A model generated the notes under the pieces. The model was not told where the DNA came from, ran no database searches, and saw only the letters and a list, made by a program, of their open reading frames with translations. The translations under genes were made by a program, and so were the position numbers. Below, in pieces: positions 26,939-35,158 of a DNA stretch of 64,000 bases. Source of the DNA: Endozoicomonas euniceicola (GTDB lineage: Bacteria; Pseudomonadota; Gammaproteobacteria; Pseudomonadales; Endozoicomonadaceae). The DNA lies in the NCBI RefSeq assembly GCF_025562755.1, contig NZ_CP103300.1, positions 992,001-1,056,000 of the forward strand. Direction: 5' to 3'. The first letter of the stretch is position 1, and every line of letters starts with the position of its first letter.

Positions 26939-28225
26939 ATGTACTTGAGAAGTGTGCTGTTCAGTTTGGTTTTTTTGTCACTATCCGTTATGGGATCCAG
27001 TGGGATGTCATTTAATGATGGTTCTGATGCCTATTTGTCAGGCGATTACACAAATGCTCTCAGTATATGGCTACCACTTGCTAATGATGGTGATGCAAGA
27101 TCTCAATCTGCCCTAGGCACCATGTATAGCGAAGGCAAAGGCGTAAAACAAAGTGACGAGCAGGCCGCTGCCTGGTATCGCAAGGCCGCAGAGCAGGGAA
27201 ATGTAGATGCTCAGTACAACCTGGGCTTTAAGTATGCCCATGGCCAAGGCGTAAAACAGAGTAACGAGCAGGCCGTTGCCTGGTATCGCAAGGCCGCAGA
27301 GCAGGGGTATGCTAAAGCTCAGTACTTGCTGGGCGCCATGCATAGCGAAGGCATAGGCGTAAAACAGAGTGACGAGCAGGCCGTTGCCTGGTTGCGCAAG
27401 GCCGCAGAGCAGGGAAATGTAGATGCTCAATACAACTTGGGCGTCATGTATGACATTGGCCAAGGCGTAAAACAAAGTGACGAGCAGGCCGTTATATGGT
27501 TTCGTAAGGCGGCAGAGCAGGGGCATACTAAAGCTCAATACAACTTGGGCGTCATGTATGACATTGGCCAAGGCGTAAAACAAAGTGACGAGCAGGCCGT
27601 TGCTTGGTATCGCAAGGCCGCTGAGCAGGGGTATGCAGATGCTCAGTACAACCTGGGCTTTAAGTACACCAATGGCATAGGCGTAAAACAGAGTAACGAG
27701 CAGGCCGCTGTCTGGTTTCGCAAGGCCGCTGAGCAGCGGCATGCTAAAGCTCAGTTCTTGCTGGGCGCCATGCATTTGTATGGTAAAGGTCTAAAACAAA
27801 GTAACGAGCAGGCCGCTGTCTGGTTTCGCGAGGCCGCTGAGCAGGGGTATGCAAAAGCTCAATACGAATTGGGCATCATGTATGAAAATGGCCGAGGCTT
27901 AAAACAAAATGATAAGCAGGCCGCTGTCTGGCATCGCAAGGCTGCTGAGCAGGGGCATGCAGATGCTCAGTTCACACTGGGATTCATGCATTTCAATGGC
28001 CGCGGCGTAAAACAAAGTGAAGAACAGGCCGCTGTCTGGCTTCGTAATGCAGCAGAGCAAGGGCATGCAGATGCTCAACACATCTTAGGCTTAATGTATT
28101 TTGAAGGCAGGGGTGTGGAAAAAAGTATCGAACAGTCATTTTACTGGTCTCGTAAAGCAGCGGACCAAGGGCATGAGGATGCTCAAAAACACCTGACAAA
28201 TTTGGAAAAAAATTTTAATACATAG
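26939..28225 (+). CDS. Secreted Sel1-repeat protein 2 (10 repeats)
   Basis: A 428-aa protein with signal peptide MYLRSVLFSLVFLSLSVMGS. A short entry segment (DGSDAYLSGDYTNALSIWLP) resembles a degenerate repeat, then ten Sel1-like repeats, the last with the GVEKSIEQSFYWSRKA cap. Long DNA identity between repeats makes copy-number change by recombination likely. Export is inferred from the leader. A role in host contact or as a secretion-system accessory is possible, but nothing here proves it. Confidence 0.88.
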   Translation: MYLRSVLFSLVFLSLSVMGSSGMSFNDGSDAYLSGDYTNALSIWLPLANDGDARSQSALGTMYSEGKGVKQSDEQAAAWYRKAAEQGNVDAQYNLGFKYAHGQGVKQSNEQAVAWYRKAAEQGYAKAQYLLGAMHSEGIGVKQSDEQAVAWLRKAAEQGNVDAQYNLGVMYDIGQGVKQSDEQAVIWFRKAAEQGHTKAQYNLGVMYDIGQGVKQSDEQAVAWYRKAAEQGYADAQYNLGFKYTNGIGVKQSNEQAAVWFRKAAEQRHAKAQFLLGAMHLYGKGLKQSNEQAAVWFREAAEQGYAKAQYELGIMYENGRGLKQNDKQAAVWHRKAAEQGHADAQFTLGFMHFNGRGVKQSEEQAAVWLRNAAEQGHADAQHILGLMYFEGRGVEKSIEQSFYWSRKAADQGHEDAQKHLTNLEKNFNT

Positions 28226-28411
28226 GATTTTGGCAACGCTCGGTGTGTACTGATAGCTTACCAAGTCATAAGACGTATGCTCAAGAAACACCCTGCAAAG
28301 CTCTGCCTGCTGTTCCAGATAGCTGTCCAGTTGCTCCTGATCCCGATTGATCTGGAGCATCCCCTCCCAAACCTCAAGCAGCCTGGCGGTTACGATAAAC
28401 AAACCAACCTA

Positions 28412-28572
28412 GTAAACCATCCAACTGTTCCGGAGTCAGTCGCTGCGCCCCCTCCTCCGTGGTATTCATTTTCAGCACAGCAATTTTGAACTATTCTGCC
28501 AGCACCACTTCCCTGAAACTACTGCGGAAGCTGGGTTAACAGGGGACGTTCGACATCCTTGTATTCACTCAT
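28412..28572 (-). pseudogene. Defective duplicate of the hsdR start
   Basis: On the minus strand it begins MSEYKDVERPLLTQL exactly like HsdR, then hits a stop after a deletion of about 66 bp between CAGCTT-type short repeats, and continues as recognisable hsdR sequence for about 45 codons. It cannot encode a working protein. It marks one edge of the segmental duplication that placed Sel1 genes beside hsdR. Confidence 0.85.
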
Positions 28573-28907
28573 GAAAAACAACTCCGGACAGGGATAAAAC
28601 GAAACCGGTCATTCAGAACATCTGCCAAAATCCACTATGTCAGTCTCATATTAGAGGCTGTAGATAATCGGCGTCTCTGCCTACCTTATAACCAGTAACG
28701 TTTGAGGTTAGGCAGCACGAATAAGCAGCAGCTTGAAGCCTTTGTCTGTGAAGCAGCAAAATCCATTAACATTAAAAATTAAAAGTCCTGAATTCGTACC
28801 AAAAGCACATAACCTTTGTAACCAGCAGCTTGCCAGAGAACCTTTGAAATGAATCAGAACTCAGAGGTACTCTATAAAGCAACCAAACCAAACGGAGGGC
28901 GCCATGG

Positions 28908-29246
28908 ATGGCCTATACACACCTGAGTTCTGAAAAGAGACATTATATCGAAATTGATCTGAAAAATGGGGCTTCTCAAAATAAAATTGCGAAAAAGCTT
29001 AGTCGCTTGCAAAACTCCCTTTCTCGTTAGTTAAACCGCAACAAGAGGTTGCGTGACTATAGGCACTAGCAGGCTCATCGCATGGCCGAACAAGGCCATA
29101 AGGAGAAGGCAGTCAAGCTAACCGAGGTTATTAAACTCCACACCATCCGCTACACCCTTTTTGACTGGAGTCCTGAGCAAGTGGCTGGATGACTTGGGAA
29201 AAAAGGCACAATCAAGCTACACCACGAAACGATTCATCAATTTTGA
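28908..29246 (+). pseudogene. IS30-family transposase remnant (N-terminal part)
   Basis: Reading from ATG 28908 gives THLSSEKRHYIEIDL, SQNKIAKKLSR, then WSPEQVAG and KLHHETIHQF, the typical N-terminal half of IS30-type transposases. Three in-frame stops (after NSLSR, RDYRH and EQVAG) kill it, and the DDE catalytic half is missing. Confidence 0.8.
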
Positions 29247-29283
29247 TTGATCAAGCCAATAACAGTTATCATATTATCTGTAA

Positions 29284-30024
29284 TTGGTTTTACTTTCAGC
29301 GGTGATTACTTTGATTGATAAGAAATATTTTCATGTGGCCATAGTTGTAATTCTTTGTTCCTTCTTCCTTAATTTTGTTAATGCTTTGGGTAATGGGTAT
29401 GCTAACGGTTTTGAAATTCTAACTCAGCCAGAACTGAGAGCTATTTTGCTCGACGCACCAGCTATTATACAAAGTGCAGTCATTCATGGAATTATGGCCT
29501 CAATTATAATCCCCTTGGCTATCTTTTCACTGTTTTCCCTATCATCTAAAATGAGAAATAAAATTACATTCTATAAAGTGTTTATTTATGTTGGCTTGTA
29601 TGCTTCTTTATCAATTTTTATAGTTGACAGTTCTCAAATAAATGCTGATCAAGATACAAAAGAACAGAGTTCTTTTGATTCACATGAAGCTACGCAGAAA
29701 AGACAAAAACTAATATCCGGGATGACTGTCTATATCATGTGTGCGGATGTATTAGAAATTACAAAACCAGAGGGTTGGGAAGAAATTAGTGATTCATACA
29801 TTAAGACAACGGAAATATTTGCTTATTCTATTATGTCTCAATTGGATTCGGAAGACATCGATGGGGACGTTGACCACTTTTTGGCTAAGTTGAGAAAACA
29901 AAATAAACTAAAAATTAAGAGTAAAGCATATTCTGATATTGTTGATTGGGGTCAAAAAGCAGGTTGTACATCAGAAAAATTGATTAATGTCAGTAAGAAT
30001 CTTAACTCACACGCTGATAATTAA
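29284..30024 (+). CDS. Unknown membrane protein, 246 aa
   Basis: I do not recognise it. It starts with TTG (29284) or GTG (29302); neither has a strong ribosome site. Three hydrophobic segments lie at about residues 17-37, 64-84 and 96-114. The C-terminal half is polar and charged, begins with a QINADQDTKEQSS linker and contains two Cys residues. It is AT-rich compared with surrounding Sel1 genes, suggesting another origin. It sits among IS debris within the element and could be cargo of a lost transposon. Confidence 0.6.
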   Translation: MVLLSAVITLIDKKYFHVAIVVILCSFFLNFVNALGNGYANGFEILTQPELRAILLDAPAIIQSAVIHGIMASIIIPLAIFSLFSLSSKMRNKITFYKVFIYVGLYASLSIFIVDSSQINADQDTKEQSSFDSHEATQKRQKLISGMTVYIMCADVLEITKPEGWEEISDSYIKTTEIFAYSIMSQLDSEDIDGDVDHFLAKLRKQNKLKIKSKAYSDIVDWGQKAGCTSEKLINVSKNLNSHADN

Positions 30025-30029
30025 CCTAA

Positions 30030-30420
30030 CGTCGCATTCACCTTCTGCGTCGCAGACGGTGAATGCTTTAGATACGCCCGGCGTGGGCATGAACTTATGG
30101 GGTGAAAGTCATCTGTGGGTAAACCAGCATCGGATGCTGCCGCTTAATAAGCTCAGCGGTGATAACCACCAACTTAAAGCAAGTACAATCTCTCGAGGAA
30201 TTGTGTGGGGGCAGTCTGACAACACCAAAAGTAAGCGCTTTAGGCGAAGGTGCGAGCCGACGGACAGAAACCTATACAAGACCAAGTCTCGTTGGGGAGT
30301 GTGCCCAAGATCACAAAGCCCTCTGGTTTGAGAGATGCGATAAATGCCACAATTGTACGCTGAAAGTTCACGTCCTTATCTGGGGAGGTCTGCTCAACTG
30401 GCAACCGTAAAAATACCCAA
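30030..30420 (+). ncRNA. Structured non-coding segment, possibly a group II intron 5' piece
   Basis: No real frame is seen. The text has several hairpins (for example TTCACCTTCTGCGTC with GACGGTGAA) and phrases typical of intron RNA such as GGGGTGAAAGTC and GGTGCGAGCCGACGG. A genuine 3' intron remnant lies at 34.4-34.7 kb, so a split or decayed intron is possible. Covariance-model evidence is missing. Confidence 0.3.
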
Positions 30421-30520
30421 TTTGGCCACAGGTCTAACAGGCCAAAAATTCCGATCTCATTAACTAGAATGAGCGAACCCAATGAAACACGGTATCTCAT
30501 TCAGGGGTAACTCTGAATGT

Positions 30521-30733
30521 GTTTCGGTTTTTGCTGCATTCAAATTCTACTGCACTGATGACTGGAAGCCATACGGCTCAGAACTGCCAGAAGATAATCA
30601 TATTGTCAGTAAAAAGTTCACACAAAGCATTGAGAGAAACAGCGCTGACACTGCGTACACGCATTAAGCGATTAACCCGAAGAATCATCTATTTTTCTCG
30701 CTTAGTGGAACTGCATGGCAAGGTCGTCTGATA
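30521..30733 (+). pseudogene. IS1-family transposase (InsB-like) remnant
   Basis: One frame gives TDDWKPYGSELPEDNHIVSK and KFTQSIERN; after a frameshift near 30640 a second frame gives LTLRTRIKRLTRRIIYFSR and VELHGKVV. Together these are the C-terminal half of an IS1-type transposase. It is frameshifted and truncated, with no inverted repeats found. Confidence 0.8.
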
Positions 30734-30861
30734 GTTCATGTCAAGAATGTGGTATCAATCTGTTTGAAACATGGCCAAAAAAAACGCTTCGACACACTCT
30801 ACCAACAGCACCTGACAGTATTGAAGCTTGAGAGTACAAGCAAAACCACCATTGATTTGTA

Positions 30862-31124
30862 TGGGTGAAAGTCTCATATTGACCAGCACCAAACCTCTCT
30901 GCATCCCTTGCTATATAAAGGTTTGCTGACTTTTGTGGATTGTCATGAATATCCAGAAACAGCCATCTGAGACAAAACCTTCAGTGGGAGGTAAAGCCAG
31001 TATTTACGGGCTTTCCAGTAAGGGCGGTACTAAAATCTTCCGGTTGGACTGAAAAATTTATCTGCTCAGAGCAAAGCTTGGTGCTCAAGGTCTGTAGGGC
31101 GGGTCAATATGAGACTTACACCCA
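30862..31124 (+). mobile_element. MITE-like element, 263 bp
   Basis: The ends are inverted: TGGGTGAAAGTCTCATATTG at left against the complement of CAATATGAGACTTACACCCA at right (two mismatches). It is flanked by ATTTGTA on both sides (30855-30861 and 31125-31131), a 7-bp target duplication. The interior encodes at most a 35-aa frame, so it would need a transposase supplied elsewhere. Confidence 0.75.
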
Positions 31125-31180
31125 ATTTGTATAGTCACCCTCTGAGGCTTATAGAGGCTAAAAACCTCCGGCGACCCGAT

Positions 31181-31531
31181 TTAGTCTGCTGCTAATTTGG
31201 GATTCGGTCCATATTCATTGGATTCTACTTTACTATCTAGTACAAAAAATACGAATAGCACAATTGATCCAAAAGGAATCAATCCAATTAACAACCACCA
31301 TCCTGAACGATCTATATCATGTAGTCTCCTAACTGATACAGCAATAGCTGGAATTAATACTGCAAGAATGTATAAACTACCAATAGTACCGTAGCCGCCA
31401 AGCATTATTTCTATAAAGCTAATTGCAAATGCAATAAGCAAATTAAATAAAGTAAACATCCAGTATTCTTTCCGTCTTGCACGACCACTGAATACAGCAT
31501 ATTGCTTTAGTACCTTTAAATACCACTCCAT
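31181..31531 (-). CDS. DUF805 family small membrane protein
   Basis: A 116-aa protein with the DUF805 signature: N-terminal WYLKVLKQYAVFSGRARRKE, then hydrophobic segments, then VRRLHDIDRSGWW and the tail SNEYGPNP. Members are common inner-membrane proteins of unknown function. The start (31531) is preceded by GGGAGATAAT. It is AT-rich and isolated, between the MITE and Sel1 gene 3. Confidence 0.9.
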   Translation of the reverse strand: MEWYLKVLKQYAVFSGRARRKEYWMFTLFNLLIAFAISFIEIMLGGYGTIGSLYILAVLIPAIAVSVRRLHDIDRSGWWLLIGLIPFGSIVLFVFFVLDSKVESNEYGPNPKLAAD

Positions 31532-32008
31532 TATTATCTCCCTTATGCTCCCTTAATTTTTATGATCAAACTAGCTGTAAAAAGGGACAGCCTAACGCCT
31601 AAATCAGGTGCGTCAGTGGTGTCACCAAGTTTACTTGTTAGAAGCTAGTTGTTTGTCGCATTGCCACAAAAGCCTACATAGCAATATGCGTCACTGGAGA
31701 ATATCGCACATTTAAAGCCTCTGGTATAAGAGCTAGCCTTATCACCATAGGCACTATTACCTTCCCGCAAAACAGGCATTCAAAAGAATCTGCCAACCAG
31801 CCGAGTAATTACTCGCAAGCAACCAAACTTCAAAAATCCGGATTTGGTTTACCCGCCAATTATACCCATCAACCTCCTCGCTCAACCCGCTTTTTCTCAA
31901 AGCCCCAGACATGCCTTAGCATCTGATAAGTACGTATATTCAAATATCAGCCTTTCAGAGTAGGTTTTTTACTTACTCTGTCGTTTACTGAGTTGTTTGG
32001 GGGTACTA
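31532..32008. other. Gap upstream of Sel1 gene 3
   Basis: About 480 bp. It contains a small minus-strand frame (31645-31779) listed separately and, from 31804, the conserved Sel1 upstream block. Nothing else is recognised. Confidence 0.5.
31645..31779 (-). CDS. Possible small Cys-rich protein or gene end, 44 aa
   Basis: The frame ends CAIFSSDAYCYVGFCGNATNN, with spaced Cys residues as in small exported proteins. There is no leader and no good ribosome site. It may be the 3' end of a lost gene. Confidence 0.2.
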   Translation of the reverse strand: MPVLREGNSAYGDKASSYTRGFKCAIFSSDAYCYVGFCGNATNN

Positions 32009-34372
32009 ATGAACTTGAGAAGTGTGCTGTTCAGTTTGATTTTTTTGTCATTTTCCGTTATGGGGTCTGGGGTGTCATATCAGGATGGTTCTGATGCCTA
32101 TTTGTCAGGCGATTATCCAAATGCGCTCAACATATGGATACCACTTGCTAATGACGGTGTTGCAAAAGCTCAATACAGTCTGGGCGTCATGTATGACAAT
32201 GGCCAAGGTGTAAAACAAAGTGACGAGCAGGCTGTTGCCTGGTATCGCAAGGCCGCTGAGCAAGGGCATGCAAAAGCACAGTACAACCTGGGCGTCATGT
32301 ATGGCAATGGCCAAGGCGTAAAACAAAATGGTAAGCAGGCTGTTGCCTGGTATCGAAGGGCCGCCGAGCAAGAGTATGCAGATGCTCAGTACAATCTGGG
32401 CGTCATGTATGCCAATGGCCAAGGCGTAAAACAAAATGATAAGCAGGCTGTTGCCTGGTATCGCAAGGCCACAGAGCAAGGAGTTGCAGATGCTCAGTAC
32501 AATCTGGGCTTAATGTATTTCAATGGCCGTGGCGTAAAACAGAGTGACGAGCAGGCCGTTATCTTGCTTCGCAAGGCTGCTGAGCAGGGGTATGCAGATG
32601 CTCAATATATTTTGGGCTTAATGTATTCTGAAGGCCGTGGTGTAAAACAAAGTGACGAGCAGGCTATTGCCTGGTATCGCAAGGCCGCTGAGCAAGGAGA
32701 TGCAGATGCTCAGTACAACCTCGGTGTTATGTATGATAATGGCCAAGGTGTAAAACAAAGTGACGAGCAGGCTGTTGCCTGGTATCGCAAGGCCGCAGAG
32801 CAAGGACATGCAAAAGCACAGTACAATCTGGGCGTCATGTATGACAATGGCCAAGGTGTAAAACAAAGTGACGAGCAGGCAATTGTCTGGTATCGATGGG
32901 CTGCAGAGCAAGGAGATGCAGATGCTCAGTACAACCTGGGGGTCATGTATGACAATGGCCAAGGTGTAAAACAAGGTGACGAGCAGGCTGTTGCCTGGTA
33001 TCGCAAGGCCGCTGAGCAAGGGCATACAAAAGCACAGTACAACCTGGGCGTCATGTATGCCAATGGCCAAGGCGTAAAACAAAATGATAAGCAGGCTGTT
33101 GCCTGGTATCGCAAGGCCGCAGAGCAGGGGTATGCAGATGCTCAGTACAACCTGGGGATCATGTATGCCAATGGCCAAGGTGTAAAACAAAATGATAAGC
33201 AGGCTGTTATCTGGTTTCGCAAGGCCGCTGAACAGGGGTATGCAGATGCTCAGTACAACCTGGGTGTCATGTATACCAATGGCCGCGGTGTAAAACAAAA
33301 TGATAAGCAGGCTGTTGTCTGGTTTCGCAAGGCTGCACAACAAGGGAATGAAGGAGCACAGTACAACCTGGGCGTCATGTATGACAATGGCCAAGGCGTA
33401 AAGCAAAGTTATGAGCAGGCTGTTGCCTGGTATCGAAGGGCCGCAGAACAGGGGGATGCAGATGCTCAGTACAACCTGGGGGTCATGTATGACAATGGCC
33501 AAGGCGTAAAGCAAAGTTATGAGCAGGCTTTTGCCTGGTATCGAAAGGCCGCTGAGCAGGGGTATGCAGATGCTCAGTTCAACCTCGGCGTCATGTATGA
33601 CAATGGCCAAGGCGTAAAACAAAATGATAAGCAGGCTGTTGCTTGGTATCAAAGGGCCGCTGAGCAGGGGTATGCAGATGCTCAGTTCAACCTGGGCGTC
33701 ATGTATGCCAATGGCCAAGGCGTAAAACAAAATGATAAGCAGGCTGTTGCTTGGTATCGCAACGCCGCAGAGCAGGGGTATGCAAATGCTCAGTTCGACC
33801 TGGCCGTCATGTATGACAATGGCCGAGGCGTAAAGCAAAGTTATGAGCAGGCTGTTGCTTGGTATAGCAAGGCCGCTGAACAGGGGTATGCAGATGCTCA
33901 GCACAACCTCGGCGTCATGTATGCCAATGGCCAAGGCGTAAAACAAAATGATAAGCAGGCTGTTGTCTGGTATCGCAAGGCCGCAGAACAGGGGTATGCA
34001 GATGCTCAGTACAACCTCGGCGTCATGTATGCCAATGGCCAAGGCGTAAAACAAAATGATAAGCAGGCTGTTGCCTGGTATCGCAAGGCCGCTGAGCAAG
34101 GGCATGCAAAAGCACAGTACAATCTGGGCATCATTTATGCCAATGGCCAAGGCGTAAAACAAAATGATAAGCAGGCTGTTGTCTGGTATCGCAAGGCCGC
34201 TGAGCAAAGGCATGCAAAAGCACAGTACAATCTGGGCTTAATGTATTTTGAGGGCAGGGGTGTAGAAAAAAGTATCGAACGGACGACTTACTGGTTTCGT
34301 AAGGCTGCTAACCAGGGGCTCGAACACGCTCAAAAAGACCTGGAATTGTTAGAAGAGCTTTTTAGTGCATAG
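32009..34372 (+). CDS. Large secreted Sel1-repeat protein 3 (20 repeats)
   Basis: A 787-aa protein. ATG 32009 gives signal peptide MNLRSVLFSLIFLSFSVMGS; an upstream in-frame start at 31997 adds four residues. About twenty 36-residue Sel1 repeats follow, most reading AQYNLGVMY[D/A]NGQGVKQ with alternating SDEQ and NDKQ versions, then the GVEKSIERTTYWFRKA cap. The 108-bp DNA repeats are close to identical over long stretches, a sign of recent internal expansion. A solenoid this long would be a large protein-binding scaffold. The long open frames on the opposite strand here are by-products of the repeat. Confidence 0.9.
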   Translation: MNLRSVLFSLIFLSFSVMGSGVSYQDGSDAYLSGDYPNALNIWIPLANDGVAKAQYSLGVMYDNGQGVKQSDEQAVAWYRKAAEQGHAKAQYNLGVMYGNGQGVKQNGKQAVAWYRRAAEQEYADAQYNLGVMYANGQGVKQNDKQAVAWYRKATEQGVADAQYNLGLMYFNGRGVKQSDEQAVILLRKAAEQGYADAQYILGLMYSEGRGVKQSDEQAIAWYRKAAEQGDADAQYNLGVMYDNGQGVKQSDEQAVAWYRKAAEQGHAKAQYNLGVMYDNGQGVKQSDEQAIVWYRWAAEQGDADAQYNLGVMYDNGQGVKQGDEQAVAWYRKAAEQGHTKAQYNLGVMYANGQGVKQNDKQAVAWYRKAAEQGYADAQYNLGIMYANGQGVKQNDKQAVIWFRKAAEQGYADAQYNLGVMYTNGRGVKQNDKQAVVWFRKAAQQGNEGAQYNLGVMYDNGQGVKQSYEQAVAWYRRAAEQGDADAQYNLGVMYDNGQGVKQSYEQAFAWYRKAAEQGYADAQFNLGVMYDNGQGVKQNDKQAVAWYQRAAEQGYADAQFNLGVMYANGQGVKQNDKQAVAWYRNAAEQGYANAQFDLAVMYDNGRGVKQSYEQAVAWYSKAAEQGYADAQHNLGVMYANGQGVKQNDKQAVVWYRKAAEQGYADAQYNLGVMYANGQGVKQNDKQAVAWYRKAAEQGHAKAQYNLGIIYANGQGVKQNDKQAVVWYRKAAEQRHAKAQYNLGLMYFEGRGVEKSIERTTYWFRKAANQGLEHAQKDLELLEELFSA

Positions 34373-34389
34373 GTTTTGATCACGCTTGG

Positions 34390-34684
34390 TGAATGGGTTC
34401 GACGACGATAGCGGTGTTATCGCCTGAAGCAATGGGGAAGCAAAGGCTACCGAATACTCAGAAAGCTGGTAGTCGATAGATTTCTGGCATGAAACACGGC
34501 AAAGTCTGCTCATAGATTTTGGCGTTTGAGTAGCAATCCTGCTCTTACAAAAGCATTACCGAATAGATATTTCAGGAATCTGAGATTGCCTAAACTGGCA
34601 GCAAGATGAACCGCGATGCTAAGTGATCCGTACGGCTCGTGGTGTGGGAGGAACAGAGTCGTGAGGCTCTGCCCTATCCCGATT
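34390..34684 (+). pseudogene. Group II intron 3' remnant (maturase C-terminus, domains V-VI)
   Basis: The plus strand encodes RLKQWGSKGYRILRKL and, further on, SNPALTKALPNRYFRNLRLP, the C-terminal pattern of group II intron reverse transcriptase/maturases, with stops. A domain V-like hairpin follows (34608-34638, GAACCG pairing with CGGCTC), then a domain VI-like stem and the end CTATCCCGATT. The rest of the intron is missing. It lies directly upstream of the Rap1a-type gene. Confidence 0.7.
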
Positions 34685-34702
34685 ATGTGAAAGGAGAAAA
34701 AT

Positions 34703-35023
34703 TTGAGAAACTCAATTAAAGAGCTCTTCATTCTTGCAGCGTTAGCATTTACAGCCAACGTTAGCGCTGATGGAACGAGATTCCTAGAAGATTGCAATAA
34801 CTATGCAGTTTCTAGAGGAACCTTTGGTCAGGGCTATTGCATAGGTGTTGTAGTTGGCGTGATCAGTGCGTCAGACAAAATATGTCTACCTGAAAATGTG
34901 ACTTTTAAGCAAGCGGTTCTAATTGTAGAGAAATATCTGAAAGATAATCCGCAGGAACTGCATTTTTCAGAGGGTTCTCTGGCCGAATACGCTTTGTCGA
35001 AAACTTGGGCTTGTCCAAAATGA
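34703..35023 (+). CDS. Rap1a/Tai-type immunity-family secreted protein
   Basis: A 106-aa protein. TTG start at 34703 with AAGGAGAAAA at good spacing. A signal peptide (LFILAALAFTANVSADG) is followed by a small domain with the family pattern: Cys, YCIGVVVGV, CLP and a C-terminal WACPK. Family members neutralise periplasmic peptidoglycan amidase effectors of type VI secretion. No effector gene is seen next to it, so it may be an orphan defence against rivals. Homologues with other roles exist, so immunity is an inference from the fold. Confidence 0.75.
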   Translation: MRNSIKELFILAALAFTANVSADGTRFLEDCNNYAVSRGTFGQGYCIGVVVGVISASDKICLPENVTFKQAVLIVEKYLKDNPQELHFSEGSLAEYALSKTWACPK

Positions 35024-35158
35024 GGTCTTAAACGAATAAGGATAGATTCCGCGCAGCCACAATCTTATCCGGTTGCTGAACAAGCCCTGTCTTGACAACT
35101 GTTCGGTGTGGCTTAGGGGAAATAGCTTTTCTCCTATTACCCAGAGAAGATGGCTCCA

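Larger units (their letters stand above)
28226..29283. other. Rearranged gap: duplicated remnant, hsdR 5' copy and IS30 wreck
   Basis: About 1 kb with no intact gene. In order: remnant copy (28285-28397), defective hsdR start (28412-28572), about 110 bp of unmatched insertion, hsdR upstream copy (28689-28790) and IS30-type transposase remnant (28908-29246). Confidence 0.6.

Noticed and set aside
32618..34213. A 531-aa open frame on the minus strand across Sel1 gene 3
   Set aside because: It is the antisense of near-identical 108-bp repeats, so its open length and repetitive hydrophobic pattern come from the Sel1 code.
25174..34372. Regular direct repeats resembling an array such as CRISPR
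   Set aside because: The period is 108 bp in frame with Sel1 protein repeats; there are no unique spacers or Cas genes.
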